Source of the DNA: Parus major
Lineage: Eukaryota > Chordata > Aves > Passeriformes > Paridae
Length of the DNA: 64,000 nt
Assembly: GCF_001522545.3 (NCBI RefSeq)
Contig: NC_031769.1
Location: 68,105,628-68,169,627 of the forward strand
Direction of reading: 5' to 3'
Within the stretch, counting starts at the first letter, position 1, and every line of letters starts with the position of its first letter. Under the pieces are notes generated by a model. The model was not told where the DNA came from and did not search any database. It was given only the letters and a program-made list of their open reading frames with translations. Below, one piece after another: positions 12,154-24,700 of the stretch. The position numbers were made by a program, and so were the translations under genes.

Positions 12154-15100
12154 ATTGGGTTTGAGATTGGCTTTTATTTACAAAAGTACACTGTACCAAA
12201 AGACAAAAATTGTGTTTGCTTCTTTTATTAAAAAAAGAAAACCTAAACAAACAAAAAAAACCCAAACAAAACCAAAACCTAAAACAACACACCAAAATCT
12301 AGAGAAATAGTTGTTTTGAGGAAGTGGATCATTTTCTTCTTTAATTATAATTAGGTAGTTTCAGAGAGAATTATTTTCCCCAGCAAGTACAGACTTGACC
12401 ACTGTCCTCTGTTCAATCTCTTGAGCTCCACACACTTCCATTTAAGTGAATGGATGTTTTGTCATTGCTTTCACCTTCACCCACAGAAATTACATACACA
12501 AGCATATACATCTGGGCAAGTTTTACTATATTTCCTGCCAACATACTCTTTTTTCCTTCCTTTTCTGATCAATATAATAAAACTGTTCATCAAGCCAGCA
12601 CACCAGGGTAAGACCTTTCAAGGAAAGGTCTTGGTTTTCCTGTTATCAATATTAACAGACAGTTAGGGCCCAAATTTTCATCCCATTGAGAAATGCCTAA
12701 AAAAAACCCAAAAACAAAAAAACCCAAACCCAAAACAAACCTAAAAGCTGTGTGACAGTGAAGTTTCAAAAGCTTAGGAGAAATATAAGTAATGTTTATG
12801 CATCTGGAAGGCTCATTCTGGTGAGGTACATTACCAGAGTTCAGTTAGATTGTCTTTCACCTTTGAAGTCTTGTTCCCAGGAGACTGACGAGCTAAAATG
12901 GGAATACAGAGCTATTTCTCCAGCTTGCAACTAGCCACCAGCTGTTCATCTTCTAAACGTATTCCTTTCTCCTCTACTGCACCACCAAAACCTCCCTACT
13001 CTTTCTTACAGCACTCTTAAGAAAGGGTCAGTTCCAACCATCAGACTAAAGAACCAAACATCAAGACAATTAATTAAGGGATTCTGAAGAACAAACTGGC
13101 AAAAAATCTCACCACCTTTAGTCACTATCTGCAGTTCAGCTTCAAGCTAAGATACATTAACACAGGCAAAGCAGCTCACAGTCCTTTTGCTGATCTTTAG
13201 GATAACAGGAAGAGCTACATGGCAGAAACAGCAGTTTTTGCCATCTCACTAGTGCAACTTGTTATTTTTATACTGGAAGTATACTCTCTTAGAAGAGGCA
13301 ATAACATCTTCCAAACTCCAACCACCTAATTGTGGAGGCTTTTTTAGTTCTCATTTGCACGGTAACACTAAATGAAACTCTCTAAAATAAACACATCCTA
13401 CTTATATGAGATATGATTAATTTGTTTCAATATAAAGTTCTCCTTCCATGTTTACAAAGTAAAAGTTGTAGTACCTTCCTGAAGACTGGAATAATTTTGA
13501 ACAAAAGTGGCTCAACAGATTAAAGATTTTCAAAAACTCAACTTCTTGATTTGACAATAAAAATGGAAAACATATTAGCACAAACAACATACAAACAGCC
13601 ACAGCACAAATTTTTCAAGTCTTTTCACAAACTGGTATGTAAAATTAATCTCTCATTCTCCTACTGCAAGTGGGTTTTCTCAGTTCTTATCTAAATGATG
13701 GGTCAGTAAAAATACTGTTTCCTATAGATTCTTGAACAGAAAAACCTATAATACAAGGAACTGTGCTGTTACTTCTAAACATATTTTGTCTGATCAGAGT
13801 CATTTTCCTATCAGAGACCCCACATCATGATGCCCAACAGTGTTCTTACTGGAGACAGGTGGAGAACAGTGCTACACTGACAACACTCAGCCCTGCAAGC
13901 GTGGCACGCAGCATCTGACCGTGCTCTGCTCACCTGGTAGCAGAGAGCAAAGCACAAAGCTGCCTCAGTTCCTCTGAGGAATCTGTTCTTTCTATGGGAT
14001 TCATTCAGTCTCCATTAATTCCACAGCTGTTAGACCAGACAAAGCTTTCAAAACATGAATCCAACAAAATCCATGTTTACCTTCTGATTTTGAAGAGTGG
14101 TAGAACCACACAACCCTTTTAAAATTTCTGAATATTAAGTCCAGTAGTACTTAAACCCCAAAACAACAACACACACTTGCTTCTATGAACACAAAAGATT
14201 AAAAGATGACAACCAGACTGTAAGAAGCTAGGCCACAGAAGGACTTTGCCACTAGATAAGCACGGAACGGAGCAACAGCGTGGTGCTAACTCCAGACCTG
14301 GTGGAGGCAAGTTCTGGTTAGCACATACTTGGTAATTCATCCAGACAAAAATTCTCAGTGTGGCAAACTGTGTAAATAAGCAATTGTGTGTACATGTATC
14401 ACCAGTCAAAGATCACCCTAAGTTATGAGACAGATGGCATCTGCCACCACCAAAGCCCTCCCCCAAACAGTCAAGCCACTGTGACAAGAACTTGAAATAA
14501 GATAACGATGTTACTATTGTATGAGTTATCTCAGACTGAGGAGGAGGTTAACAAAGCAGGGGGAGAAGAATGTATCACTGAAAATTAACACAAAGAATGC
14601 AGAATTTATGGGCCACAAGGAAAGCCAACTCAGCAATTGCGCTGAAATCAGGTCTGACTGGGTAAAAATTAATTCTGGCAGGGGGAGATTTAAACCACCC
14701 ACAACTCAAGAAACCCACTGACCCAAAAGAAAAGACTGAGCATGTGAACAAATTAGTATTAGAAGTGAGGCAATCATTTAACCTATACAATATGAAAACT
14801 GTATAGCAAATGAAAATTATATGCTAAGACATATAGTGAAAAGTTTTGAATGACCTCAGGACCTCCATCACTGAGAAGCCCTGGGTGAAAAAGGACCAGC
14901 GGGATGTAATTTGTTCCACAGGTGGTGAGTAGCTTCTACTTGATCTTTCTCTCCCCCGTTCCTCTTTCCCATTTCTATCTCTCTACCTCAAATTTATTAT
15001 TAAATAAAATCCATACTATTGACTTGGGCACTTGCTCTCATTTGCACCTTAATTTGGGCAGTCTCTCACAGCTGCAATATATTTCCACAGATGATTCAAG

Positions 15101-15199
15101 TCTACTAGGAAAAACACAAAGTAAACTACTTAACTAGCTGAAAAAATAAAGAGGCAGTGCTTTAGGGAAAACAAAATGAATTACGCAGTTAGTAGTTAC

Positions 15200-15458
15200 C
15201 TTTTTTTCTTTTGTTCCAGGATCTGATTCACTGAATTTTTCTTCCTGAAAGCTTCTAGTCATCTTCATTTTCTCCACACTCTGAAAAAAGGCTGTTTTTT
15301 CTAGTCTGCTTGTGCTGAATCGTGCATTAATCTCTTCCAGCCTGTTAATCTTAAGTAGCTTCATACTATGTCCAGTTAATTTACTGTCTGTTCTCCTCTC
15401 CACCTTAGATTCATAAACCAGTGAACACTCGTAACTTCTGATTTCTCCTCTTTCTTGG
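15200..15458 (-). CDS. MYLK4: MYLK4, first coding exon (partial gene)
   Basis: Myosin light chain kinase family member 4 is a Ser/Thr kinase of the CaMK/MLCK group. Only the non-catalytic N-terminus is here. The likely start is the ATG at 15364-15362, because the 55 residues that follow resemble the start of human MYLK4: MKLLKINRLEE, then RLEKTAFFQ. The exon ends in AAG followed by a GTAACT donor (intron from 15199), phase 0. On the 5' side a good acceptor, TTCTTTTATACAG, ends at 15459, so an untranslated exon lies further right. The frame stays open upstream of the ATG across the whole exon, so a longer N-terminus is possible. The gene points away from WRNIP1, head to head, as in mammals. 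The kinase exons are off the left edge. Confidence 0.83.
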
Positions 15459-18400
15459 CTGTATAAAAGAAAGACAAATAAGAGGTCTTAGTGTTATTCA
15501 TGCATTTTGACTTAGAAAATTACCATGTCGCAAGATTTTATATTTCAACTCTCTCTCCTTATACTTGCTGAACTAATACACAGAGCATACGGCATTGCCT
15601 GTTCACAGAGACCACTCTGCACTGAATAGCAGATAATTCAAGAGGCTACAAGGCCAATAGAATTTAATTTGTTCATAGAAACTATTTAGCTCAATGAAAT
15701 CAATACCTACTACTGTTGCTGCAGACCTTGCTTATGGAGCATTCACTTTTTTAGCCACCTCAGTGGTTGCCTGCTGCTCAACATGTTCTCTTTCCTGTTG
15801 CAGCTCCAGCAAGTTGATATGCAAGGACCCTGCTATTAAGTCCAGAAAGATTTTTAGATACTAAAGATTTTTAGATACTAAACACAGTAGTACAGGCATG
15901 AACACAGTCCTTTTCTCTCTTTTCCCACTATCCTGCACCACAAGAATAGGTAGTTGCCAAAATGGTGGCAATTTCTGGCCTTCTGTTGAAGGCTGCAGTG
16001 GAGCACAGTCCTCAGCTGGGTTTTCCTCCACTTCAGGCCCTTGTGATGTGTCTGGAACATACAGAATGTAGGATCATCAAGGCTTGTTTAATGGTAGGAT
16101 TGGGTGGAAGGCCACCATAAGTCAAGCCATCTCTGTAGAAGGCTTTTATTCCACAGCGAGGCTGTGGGCTCCCACCTCAAGTAATTACTTGTCTACACTT
16201 GGAATAATGTCCTTCTGAACAACTAATTTATTTTAAAAGAGAAAGAGAAACTACTCTAAAATTTTAGCATCTCTTTCTACACCCAGGAAACAGAAGACCA
16301 AAGCATTTCTCTTGCTGTTATTACAAACCTTCCTTCACTGTACTGGAAACGCAGCTACAAAAAAACAGTGCTAATGCCTTAGCTCTAGAAAGCTGAATCC
16401 GTTAAACCTTATTACACAGCTCATAGTTTTCAATTTAACTTGCATAAATACCATAAATTATATGGTGTAATTAAGAGCTTATATACAACCTTACAGTCAC
16501 TGGCAGCACAGAGAAACAGCTTTCAATGTACAACCAAAGACCAAATTAAATCAGTTATTTCAAACCCCTTCCAAAAGAAAATGTTCCTCAGTGTTTTGAC
16601 CCCACATCTGTGCACATGCAGCAGATTAAATGTGTGCCTATACCAAGTAACTGCTCTGCCCACAGTTAGCCCTCCAAGCTTCCCAGATGTGAAAGATGCC
16701 ATATGCTATCCTGGATGACACAGGAGATGGCTGGATAGTGCAGACATTTAAAGGTGATGGACAGCACAGAACCACAAAAGCTTGTAGTTTTCAAATGAGC
16801 CTTCCAGAGAGATTCCTGCTGCCATGTTGCTGTAGATTGTGCTGTAAATATGGGAGGTGCAGGCACACCATCACAGCCCTATAAGGCATTTGTCATCTGA
16901 AGAAGTCATGCATCCAGTATGTAAAAATATCCAGTCTGCTGCTTCTAGCATCTCTCACCAACTTTCACAGCTCTGACATCCCTCCTTTTCCATTGCCATC
17001 AGCTGAAAGAAAACTTTATGAGATTTCCTTCTGTCATTTCTCAAAAGCAGGTTTGTGGATTTTCTTAAAGGCTCTGACAATTGCAGGTGAAATACCCAAC
17101 GGCTCAGTCTGACCTTTGATTATTCTACGGATTGTTTGATCTACTCCACCACAAGGGATGATAAGACTTAATTGAAAGCTGTCAGAAGAAAAGGGGAGAT
17201 GTTTCCAGATGCCCTCCTGCTACTTCCATGTCTGCAGCTACTCAAATCCCACAGTGATTTAGAGTGACCTGGCTGTGAAGACCTTGTGGCCTGACAGGAC
17301 TGCAACCAAGGAAAGCTGATTCAGGCTCTCCATAGCTCTTCAAAGAGCACAACATCCTCTATGCTTTGATCACCAAATGTGGCTATCTATCTAATGAGAA
17401 TGACATGGCCTAATTAAAGGACATGTTTCTTCAAGCTTAGCAGTGAGTCAGTTATCTGGGAAAATATTAATGGGATGGCAAGCTCAAATGTTTCACTGGG
17501 CTCTGTTACCAAGCAGGGACTAGGATTGAGTCCAAACATGATTGTCCTCTCCACCATTATTATCTTAATACTTTCCTGAAACAAAAAGCTGAGCAAAAGA
17601 AAGTGAAATTTGTTTGCAAGTGCCTCCTCTGAAGTCCCAGAGAAGGAATCTCACCCTGGTCATGCACCAGTAAGCAATGGGAAACTATGACCTTCACACG
17701 ATGTGAAGCTACATTTCCCCCAAAGGAGGGTGAAAACCTTCTCCCAGTCATTTACATTTCCCAGCTCTGGCCTGGGAGATACTTTCTTCTACTTTCTGGG
17801 TCATCTTCAGCAAGCCAGTGGCTCAGGTCAAGCAAATTATCTTGCCTCCTGAGCAACATCTTCATTTACACACTCAGAGACCACACATGTCATAAAAGCA
17901 CTGCTCAGCTGTAAGCACGTGTAGTGCATCCCTATGGTCCTGCTCTTTTTTTCTGTCCTATAGCAGAAAATAAATATATTTGCATTATAAAAATATTAAT
18001 ATAGTAAATGTTTCTAAAACTGATCAGGAGTAGAAATGGGTAGGCAAGTAGGTATTAGCTGAGAAGTAGAATCCACGAACACCCCATTTCACTTTCAACA
18101 TCTGGGTTTAGATTGTAATCCCTTCAGTCAAAACTAAGTTTACATGATAGGCTGTAAAGCGCTTTGCTTCAAACTCAGTCCTTTGGTATCCATCATCAGT
18201 TCAAATAAAAATTTTATTTCTGACCTGTTGGCCACTTTTTAACCAGCCATTTTCAAATTTTAAGCCTGAGGGTACTGTTAGCCAGTAGCCAGACTTGTTT
18301 ACCTCCTAATACAGCTGACATTAGACTGACCTGAATTTTACAAGCTGGGAACTATTATGTCACAGTGTATAATTAAACTTAAACATATACTTTAAGAAAG

Positions 18401-18639
18401 AAAACAAGATGTAATGTGGAAAGAATTACCAATGGGTCAAGTTCGGGTCGTAAATTAGGATGCGGATAATACCGCTTACTGCGCCCATCTTTGAAAACCA
18501 ACCTGCCCTGTATTCTGCACAATACAAGAGTTCGGTTTTGAATCTGTTTTTTTTAAAAAAAAAAAAATAGTAATATATTAATGGTTTTTCCACAGAGAAT
18601 GCCGTTTTCACATATTTCAATGAAAGACCAGGTGGACGG
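15459..18639. other. MYLK4 upstream intron and MYLK4-WRNIP1 spacer
   Basis: About 3.2 kb without a recognised coding exon. It must contain the 5' untranslated exon or promoter of MYLK4 if those are close, but I could not place them. There is a tandem duplication near 15.85 kb and an oligo-T/oligo-A stretch near 18.55 kb. The spacer between the two divergent genes is short. Confidence 0.5.
15846..15882. repeat. Tandem 17-bp duplication
   Basis: The unit AAAGATTTTTAGATACT occurs twice head to tail (15846-15862 and 15863-15879), followed by the first three bases of a third copy. It is a recent-looking local duplication in non-coding DNA. Confidence 0.9.
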
Positions 18640-18704
18640 CCAAGTCCGGAGCCCTGGGCGAGGTTGCTCAGCATGGATCGGAGGGCCAGGAAAGCCTGGC
18701 TGCC

Positions 18705-18713
18705 GGGGCGGGG
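18705..18713 (+). promoter_or_regulatory. GC box (Sp1-type site)
   Basis: GGGGCGGGG lies 67-75 bases upstream of the WRNIP1 start codon inside the CpG island. It matches the classical Sp1/KLF consensus core. Confidence 0.55.
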
Positions 18714-18727
18714 AGGGGCCCGGGCGG

Positions 18728-18746
18728 ACTACAGCTCCCGAAGGGC
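18728..18746 (+). promoter_or_regulatory. ACTACA-type element (ZNF143/Staf-like)
   Basis: ACTACAGCTCCCGAAGGGC resembles the ACTACANNTCCC element bound by ZNF143 at many TATA-less vertebrate promoters. It lies about 35-50 bases before the WRNIP1 start codon. The first twelve bases agree well and the 3' half less so. Confidence 0.45.
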
Positions 18747-18779
18747 TGCGGGCGGCTCCGCTTCCTGCCCCGGCCGCCC

Positions 18780-21700
18780 ATGGAGCCGGCGGAAGGCGCC
18801 GAGGAGGAGCGGCTGGTGCAGTGCCCCGTGTGCCAGCGGCAGCTGCCGGGCGCCGACATCAACGCGCACCTGGACGGCTGCTTGCAGGCCGGCGGGGCCG
18901 AGGCCGAGCCCCCCAGCAAGCGGCCGCGCCTCGCCGCCGCCCCGCCGGGCAGCCAGGCCGAGGGGCAGCCGCAGGAGGCCCGCCCGGCCGCCGCGTCCCC
19001 CGTCTTCTCCCTGTTCCACAAGGGCCGCGGCGGCGGGCAGAGCGCGGCAGCAGCCGGCGGGAGGAGCGGCGCGGGGCGGGAGGAGGCCGCCGTGCAGCCG
19101 GGCCATGGAGGCGCGGCCGCGCTGTGCGGGGAGAGCCTGGCGCAGAAGCTGGAGGGGAAGCCCCTGGCCGAGCGGCTGCGGCCGAACACGCTGGGGGACT
19201 ACGTGGGGCAGGAGCGGGTGCTGGGGGCGCAGACCCTGCTGCGGTCCCTGCTGGAGTCCCACGAAATCCCCTCCCTCATCCTCTGGGGGCCGCCGGGCTG
19301 CGGGAAGGTGAGTGCGGGCGGCGAGCGCCCGGCCCCGCTCCCAGCCTGCGGGGTCGGGCCGGCGCTGCTTCACGTGGCTCTTGGGGCCGGTGAACTTTAG
19401 AACCTGTTGATTCCGGACTCGCTCTTTTCTTCGCCCCTCTGTCTTCTTGGTTTCTTCTGTAGTTCCCTTATGTTGGTTGATGTCCGCTAGTTTTCACTTA
19501 AGAGTACAAAAAACACGGCCTGCCTCGTGAATCAAATAGAATTGGTCCACCCCCATCAGCCCCGCTCCGTGCAATTTGCACTTTGGTTTCACAAGGCCTC
19601 TCTTGCTTTGACATAATTCAGATTTCATAACTCCAAAGTCCATACCTAAAACACAAGCCGTGGTTTAGTTAATGGCTGAGAAGCTGAAATGTTAATGCTG
19701 AAAAACAGCAACAACGCATAAATATGTCTAGGAAACAAGGTGAGATCCCAGCAAATTAATACAGAACAGTTTGCAAGGGCTAAGTTTGCTTTACCCTACG
19801 AAATCTTGCCCCTGAGAGAAGGCAGCACTGGTGTGGAAGGGAGATGGCTTGATGGCTAGGTGCTCATCCACCTTCAAACACTTCTAGGCTGGTGGGTCTT
19901 TGCAGGATCTGACCATTGCATTTTCTTGTTCTGCCTTCTTTAGCATGCCAGGGGCCATCGTGAATCCCAAAAGACCCTTTAGCACTGCAGTAAAGGAATT
20001 CAGAGTTTTGAGGGAAGGACCAAAGGAATGCCTCAGGTGTGGTCAGGCACTCTAAGATCTCACCTTAATTTTGTCCTCTTATTCCACATATTTCAGATCT
20101 GTGGTGTGGCAGGGCAAATAAAACGCAATTTTCTTTGTCAGGCTAATGTGTTCACAGCATTAAGTTCTGCACATTATATATAATTTGATGTGTTGGCTGT
20201 GTGAAAGTATGTTTGAGAAATCTGGGTAGGGGAAGTGATTAATTCTTAGCAGGAAAGTTAAGGACAGAGCAGCAGCTTGCTCTTGTCAGCATATTTAATT
20301 GAAAATAAAAAAGACATGCTATGTATGGTGTTTGAATAATAATGCCAGTCAATCCCAGTAAATAAGGGGTAGGCGTTAGAATTCGATTAATAATACCATT
20401 AGCAATGATGCAGTGGGTTGTTTAGGCTAGATAACTTAACACCTCAAGAGAGCTAACTAGTGAACTTCAGTAATTGCCACTTCCTTTAAAATAATAAAGT
20501 AATAACAGAAAGCAAGAGCTCAGAATAGATGGTGTAAAGAAGGGCTGTTTCTGAAAGCAAAGCATTTCTGAAAACTGATTAAAGGGTAGGTGGCCTACTT
20601 GACTGAAGTAAGATGGCCAGAGAGAAGTAGAATTCAGTTCTTCATTAAATAGGAATTCTCCTTGCTGAACAAGTAACACATTCAGGGTCTTGCTTCTATA
20701 TTTTTTTTTGTGGTCTCCTGTCTTTTGTTTCTTGTTATCTCTGTCAACAGAGATAAAGCATGTGCTTGCTCTTTCTTGACGCCCTCATTGCTCAGGAAGA
20801 AAAGTTGTACAAGTACCATGGTAGCAAAGCAAAGGCTGCAGTACAGCCTCTGTGCAAACTGGCACTGGCTTCAGTGGCCTTTGGGTTGTGATCTGATGGA
20901 TGCACCTGGCTTTCACCATGGAAGTGCTTTTTCATGGGCTTGTGACAGCTTAGGAACAGTTGTGTTCCAGGTCTTCTTTTGGAGCCTTCTGTGGTACTGA
21001 AAGTGTCTTTGAGTAACTGGTGATCTCTTTTATGCCTCTAATATCACAGCTTTCACTCTTCTTTCATATGACCCATCTTCCTCACCCATGTGCTTTATGC
21101 AGATTTGTATTTAGTAAGTTTGCTTTTCACAGTTTAAATTCTGTTGCTGCTCAGTTGTCTGACTTGCATCATTTCTGTGCCTTTTGACCCATCAAAGAAG
21201 AGTTCCACAACTTATCTGTTATATTTTTGCTCCGTAAGTATTTATACTGTTGAGTAACTCATCTACTTTCTAGGTAATTTCTTCTCAACAAAGAGTTTTG
21301 AGTCTATGTCCTTTCAGCTGGCTCCTGATAAAACATCCATTATTGTCTGAACCAGAAATTCCTTCTGCAGAAAGTTGAACTTTGCCCCATAACCCATGTT
21401 TATCAGTATTTCTAGGATGGTGCTAGAGTATAGTTTTCTCTCAGGCCTTCTTCCCCATAAATAATATTTTCAGTCTGAGTTAAATATCTGAAAATTCTAT
21501 TATTTTTTTGGATATATCCTTATAAAATCCCTCATCTAACAGATTTAACATGCAAGCAAAGTAATCTGCCTAAAGATGGAAAAGGAGATCTGTTCTTGCC
21601 TGCCTGTCCTGCTCACTTACTATTTGAGTTGTATGTGTATAGTGTGTCTAAGAAAACATTTAATGAGAAACCAACTTAGTGCTTGAAAACTTGAAAGATC

Positions 21701-24700
21701 CTGTAGAGGGGAAGTAAGTATTCTCACTGCCTCAGGACCTGGTTGGACTGATCAGCAAAAATTTCTTCCATTAAGTAAAGTCTTTTTCAGCAGGAAAGAC
21801 TAATAAATGTGTAGTTATTTGTACACCTTTATGTATTTTATATATGTAGTTTCGTATGTAACAAGGCCATATGCTAAGCTCTGCCCATCAAAGACCTAAA
21901 ATAGCAGCATAATTAGATACCTTGATCTAAATTCAGAAGTGCTGTGTAAGATGGTCATACATTTCTTAAACCTCTTCAGGCTCTTGCTACTCATGGAATC
22001 TGGTTATTGCAGCCCATCTATGCCTTCTTCCATTTCTACAGCCAAATGCAATGCTAACTGATACTTTTGAAAAGGAGAGAGCAGGACTAAGTAAAAAAAA
22101 AAACAAAAACAACAGAACTGAACATGGAATAAATCATCAAACCCAAATTTCAAATAAATTTATGTATTATTTTTCAGTCTGGACCTTTATGAAAAATAGT
22201 AGTTCAACAGACTTTTTCTAAGCAGGAAGAAAATAATCTTGCCTGTTAAAGTGCTATAAAATATAATATTTCATATTGTATGTCAAGAGTATTTTTGGAG
22301 AATTTTTATCATGAGAACAATAAAGCTAGGTACTAGAGTAGAAATATGTGTGCTATGTAACTTTTCTGCCCAAGTTAATTTTGGCCTCAGCTGCACTTGA
22401 ATATTCAAGGAAACATCCTCAAAACTGAAAAGACAAAATTGGGTATTTCCATTTTGATCCTCTTTGGAGTTTCCATCTGTATGGAGTCCTCTTACTTTAA
22501 AGGAGCATGATCTTTGTTCCTTGAATCTGTCATCCTAATGTCTTAGGAAGCCAAGGTGCTCTGGGTGAAAAGAATTTGACTTTTTGTTTGCACTTTTGTC
22601 ACTATGAAGTGGTGTACACAAGAACCTATTTTCTTCTTTTAAGAAGCTGACCAGACTCATGCCAGAAGAAACACTGCCTTAAAGAGATGCCGTGGTTATT
22701 AACTTAGGAACAGTTAGCTTGTTCATCCTGACTATGCAAATTTTTAAAGGCCTATATGAATCTGAGTGTAATGTGAGTAAGCTGTAAGCTGATTTATGGC
22801 ACCTTAATACAGGGATTTAGATTTTTGCATGTCTGCCATTGGGGAACCAATTTTAGTAAAGAGTTAGCAGGGGGACACAGCGTAACTTGAGCACCGAATA
22901 ATTTTGCTGCCACAGATGAAGTTTAAGCCTTATAAACCTGAACATTCTGTATTTAAATACAGTAAACATTGCCTCTTATGTCTGCTGCTTAACAAGAAAA
23001 AAATGGGTAGCAAGTGGTATGAACCCGCTCCTTACAGAAGATAAGAGAAAGAGCATTCATGCATGATTTTCTGAGGTTCATGTTTGCACAATAAGATAAA
23101 ATATGCAATCTTGGTATGAGTGCAAAACATTAAAAACCCCAGTAATTGGTCTTTGAAGTTTCTATCAAAATCTTCTCTGACATAATATTTTATTTCTAGA
23201 ACTCCCGTGTATTTATTTTCTTTGTTTGCATTCAATGAATGACACACTGAAACACAGACAACAAGTCCAACACCTATTTCAGTGCCCACACATTTAGCAT
23301 TGTTTCCCTCCAGTGCTTGCTATTTTGCTAATTTGAGTGGTTACCTAACAGGCTGTTTGATTTCTTGAGTGTATTTCATCTTCTCTAATTCATACAACTT
23401 GGGGCCTGATTTGAACCATTTGAAGTGATGAGTTCTTTCAATTGATTAGCATGAAATTTTAAACTGAAAATGCATCATGTCTTTTACAGTAGTGTAAACT
23501 GAAAGTCCAGGACAGCTCTGAAAAATGTGTTTGTCTTTGCAGTTGCCTGGGAGCAGTGTTGTAATGAGGTGTGCTTGGTTTTGCTTATACCAATATAAAT
23601 CAGGAATAAATTGGGGTAGCTCTCTAGGAACAGAACGCTGGAAAAGAAAATACAATTGTATCCATAAAACAGTTGGAATGTAAGTACACAAATCTTGATA
23701 CAGCAAATGGAGATACAGATCCATTTCAACAAACATTATGCAATGACCTTGCATCTGTTTATGCTTGGTTGGGCTTGGATTCTGGAAGTGCTGTAAAGCA
23801 CATGCTGTGTCTCTTGTTCAGAGACACTTACTCCTCCAGTAGTATCTCAGTGGGCTATTTGAGGTTTGAAGAACCAAACAAGATGGGTAAGAATAGCATC
23901 TGCCCTTATATAAATGCCAACTGCAGCTACTTTTGATTGTGTTTATCTGTATAGACAGTGTCCCCAGGCCATGTTCGCCTGCTATGCTGCCAATTTCCTT
24001 TAGACACGGCCTGGCTTATCTCCTGTGACGCAGTGTGGTACAGAGAACATCCACAGAGCTACGTCCCAGGGACTGCTGCCATATGTGGCATCCAAGGATG
24101 CTGTTGGTGTCTCCCTCGAGGCAGTGAAACAGAGCACGGCCTTTCCTGATTTCTTGGCAAGCACAGTATGGCCCTGCTGCCAGCAAAGGGAAGGTTGAGG
24201 GTGAGGGGAGGCCATTGATGGCAACAGCAGGTAAACAAAGATTTGGAAATCCTGGCCAGAATGAAGGAGGAGTGAAAAATAGCCAGAAAGTGATGGTCAA
24301 ACAGCAGCAAAGAAAATCAAGGTGCTAGTTCAGCACTCTGATAGCATAGCTTAGACCCTACAGGTCTGTAGGTGTAACTAGCCTGTTGTGTTTTGCACTA
24401 AGCTTATCAGTCTCTTGTCATCTCTGCCACAAACATAATTCACACTGTGGTTTGTTCTGGAACAAACCAGCAAAGTCAGTTGTTGGGGAAACCTACGTGC
24501 CAACTAGATTATCCCTGCTCAAGAATAATCCATGCTGCACTGCACTTGTGCCAGTCTCTGCCAGTTCGGCTTTGGTCATCTAAACATGGCCTGGCAGAGC
24601 CTACAGCCTTCCAGACTTTCTGGGAGAACTGTGAATATTGGAAGTACTTTAGGTTTCAGAGTATTCTTGATATGATCTAACCCTATAAGCTAGTCCCTTC

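Larger units (their letters stand above)
603..15199. other. Non-coding region, inferred first coding intron of MYLK4
   Basis: About 14.6 kb of AT-rich sequence lies beyond the splice donor of the MYLK4 exon, which reads right to left. I looked on the minus strand for the next parts of the kinase (the PAPPAPFDHR linker, glycine loop and HLDLKPEN catalytic loop) and did not find them. Those exons therefore probably lie beyond the left edge. The interval holds simple repeats listed separately and a 182-codon minus-strand open frame at 6599-7147 with no recognisable domain. It also contains A-rich stretches interrupted by CCC, for example 12238-12290 and 12697-12746. Confidence 0.55.
18640..19400 (+). 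promoter_or_regulatory. CpG-island promoter of WRNIP1
   Basis: Base composition changes sharply from AT-rich to very GC- and CpG-rich at about 18640 and returns to background after about 19400. The island covers the inferred transcription start and the whole first coding exon. No TATA box is seen at a suitable distance, which fits a housekeeping promoter with dispersed starts. Long open frames on both strands inside the island, other than the WRNIP1 frame, are by-products of the GC-rich composition. Confidence 0.85.

Noticed and set aside
11981..12295. 104-codon minus-strand frame with long Ser, Thr and Asn runs
   Set aside because: It is the translation of the trinucleotide microsatellite.
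18664..19373. Several overlapping frames of 170-270 codons on both strands around WRNIP1 exon 1
   Set aside because: They are Ala/Arg/Gly/Pro-rich by-products of the CpG island. Only the frame from 18780 carries the UBZ4 finger and AAA+ motifs and joins correctly to the next exons.
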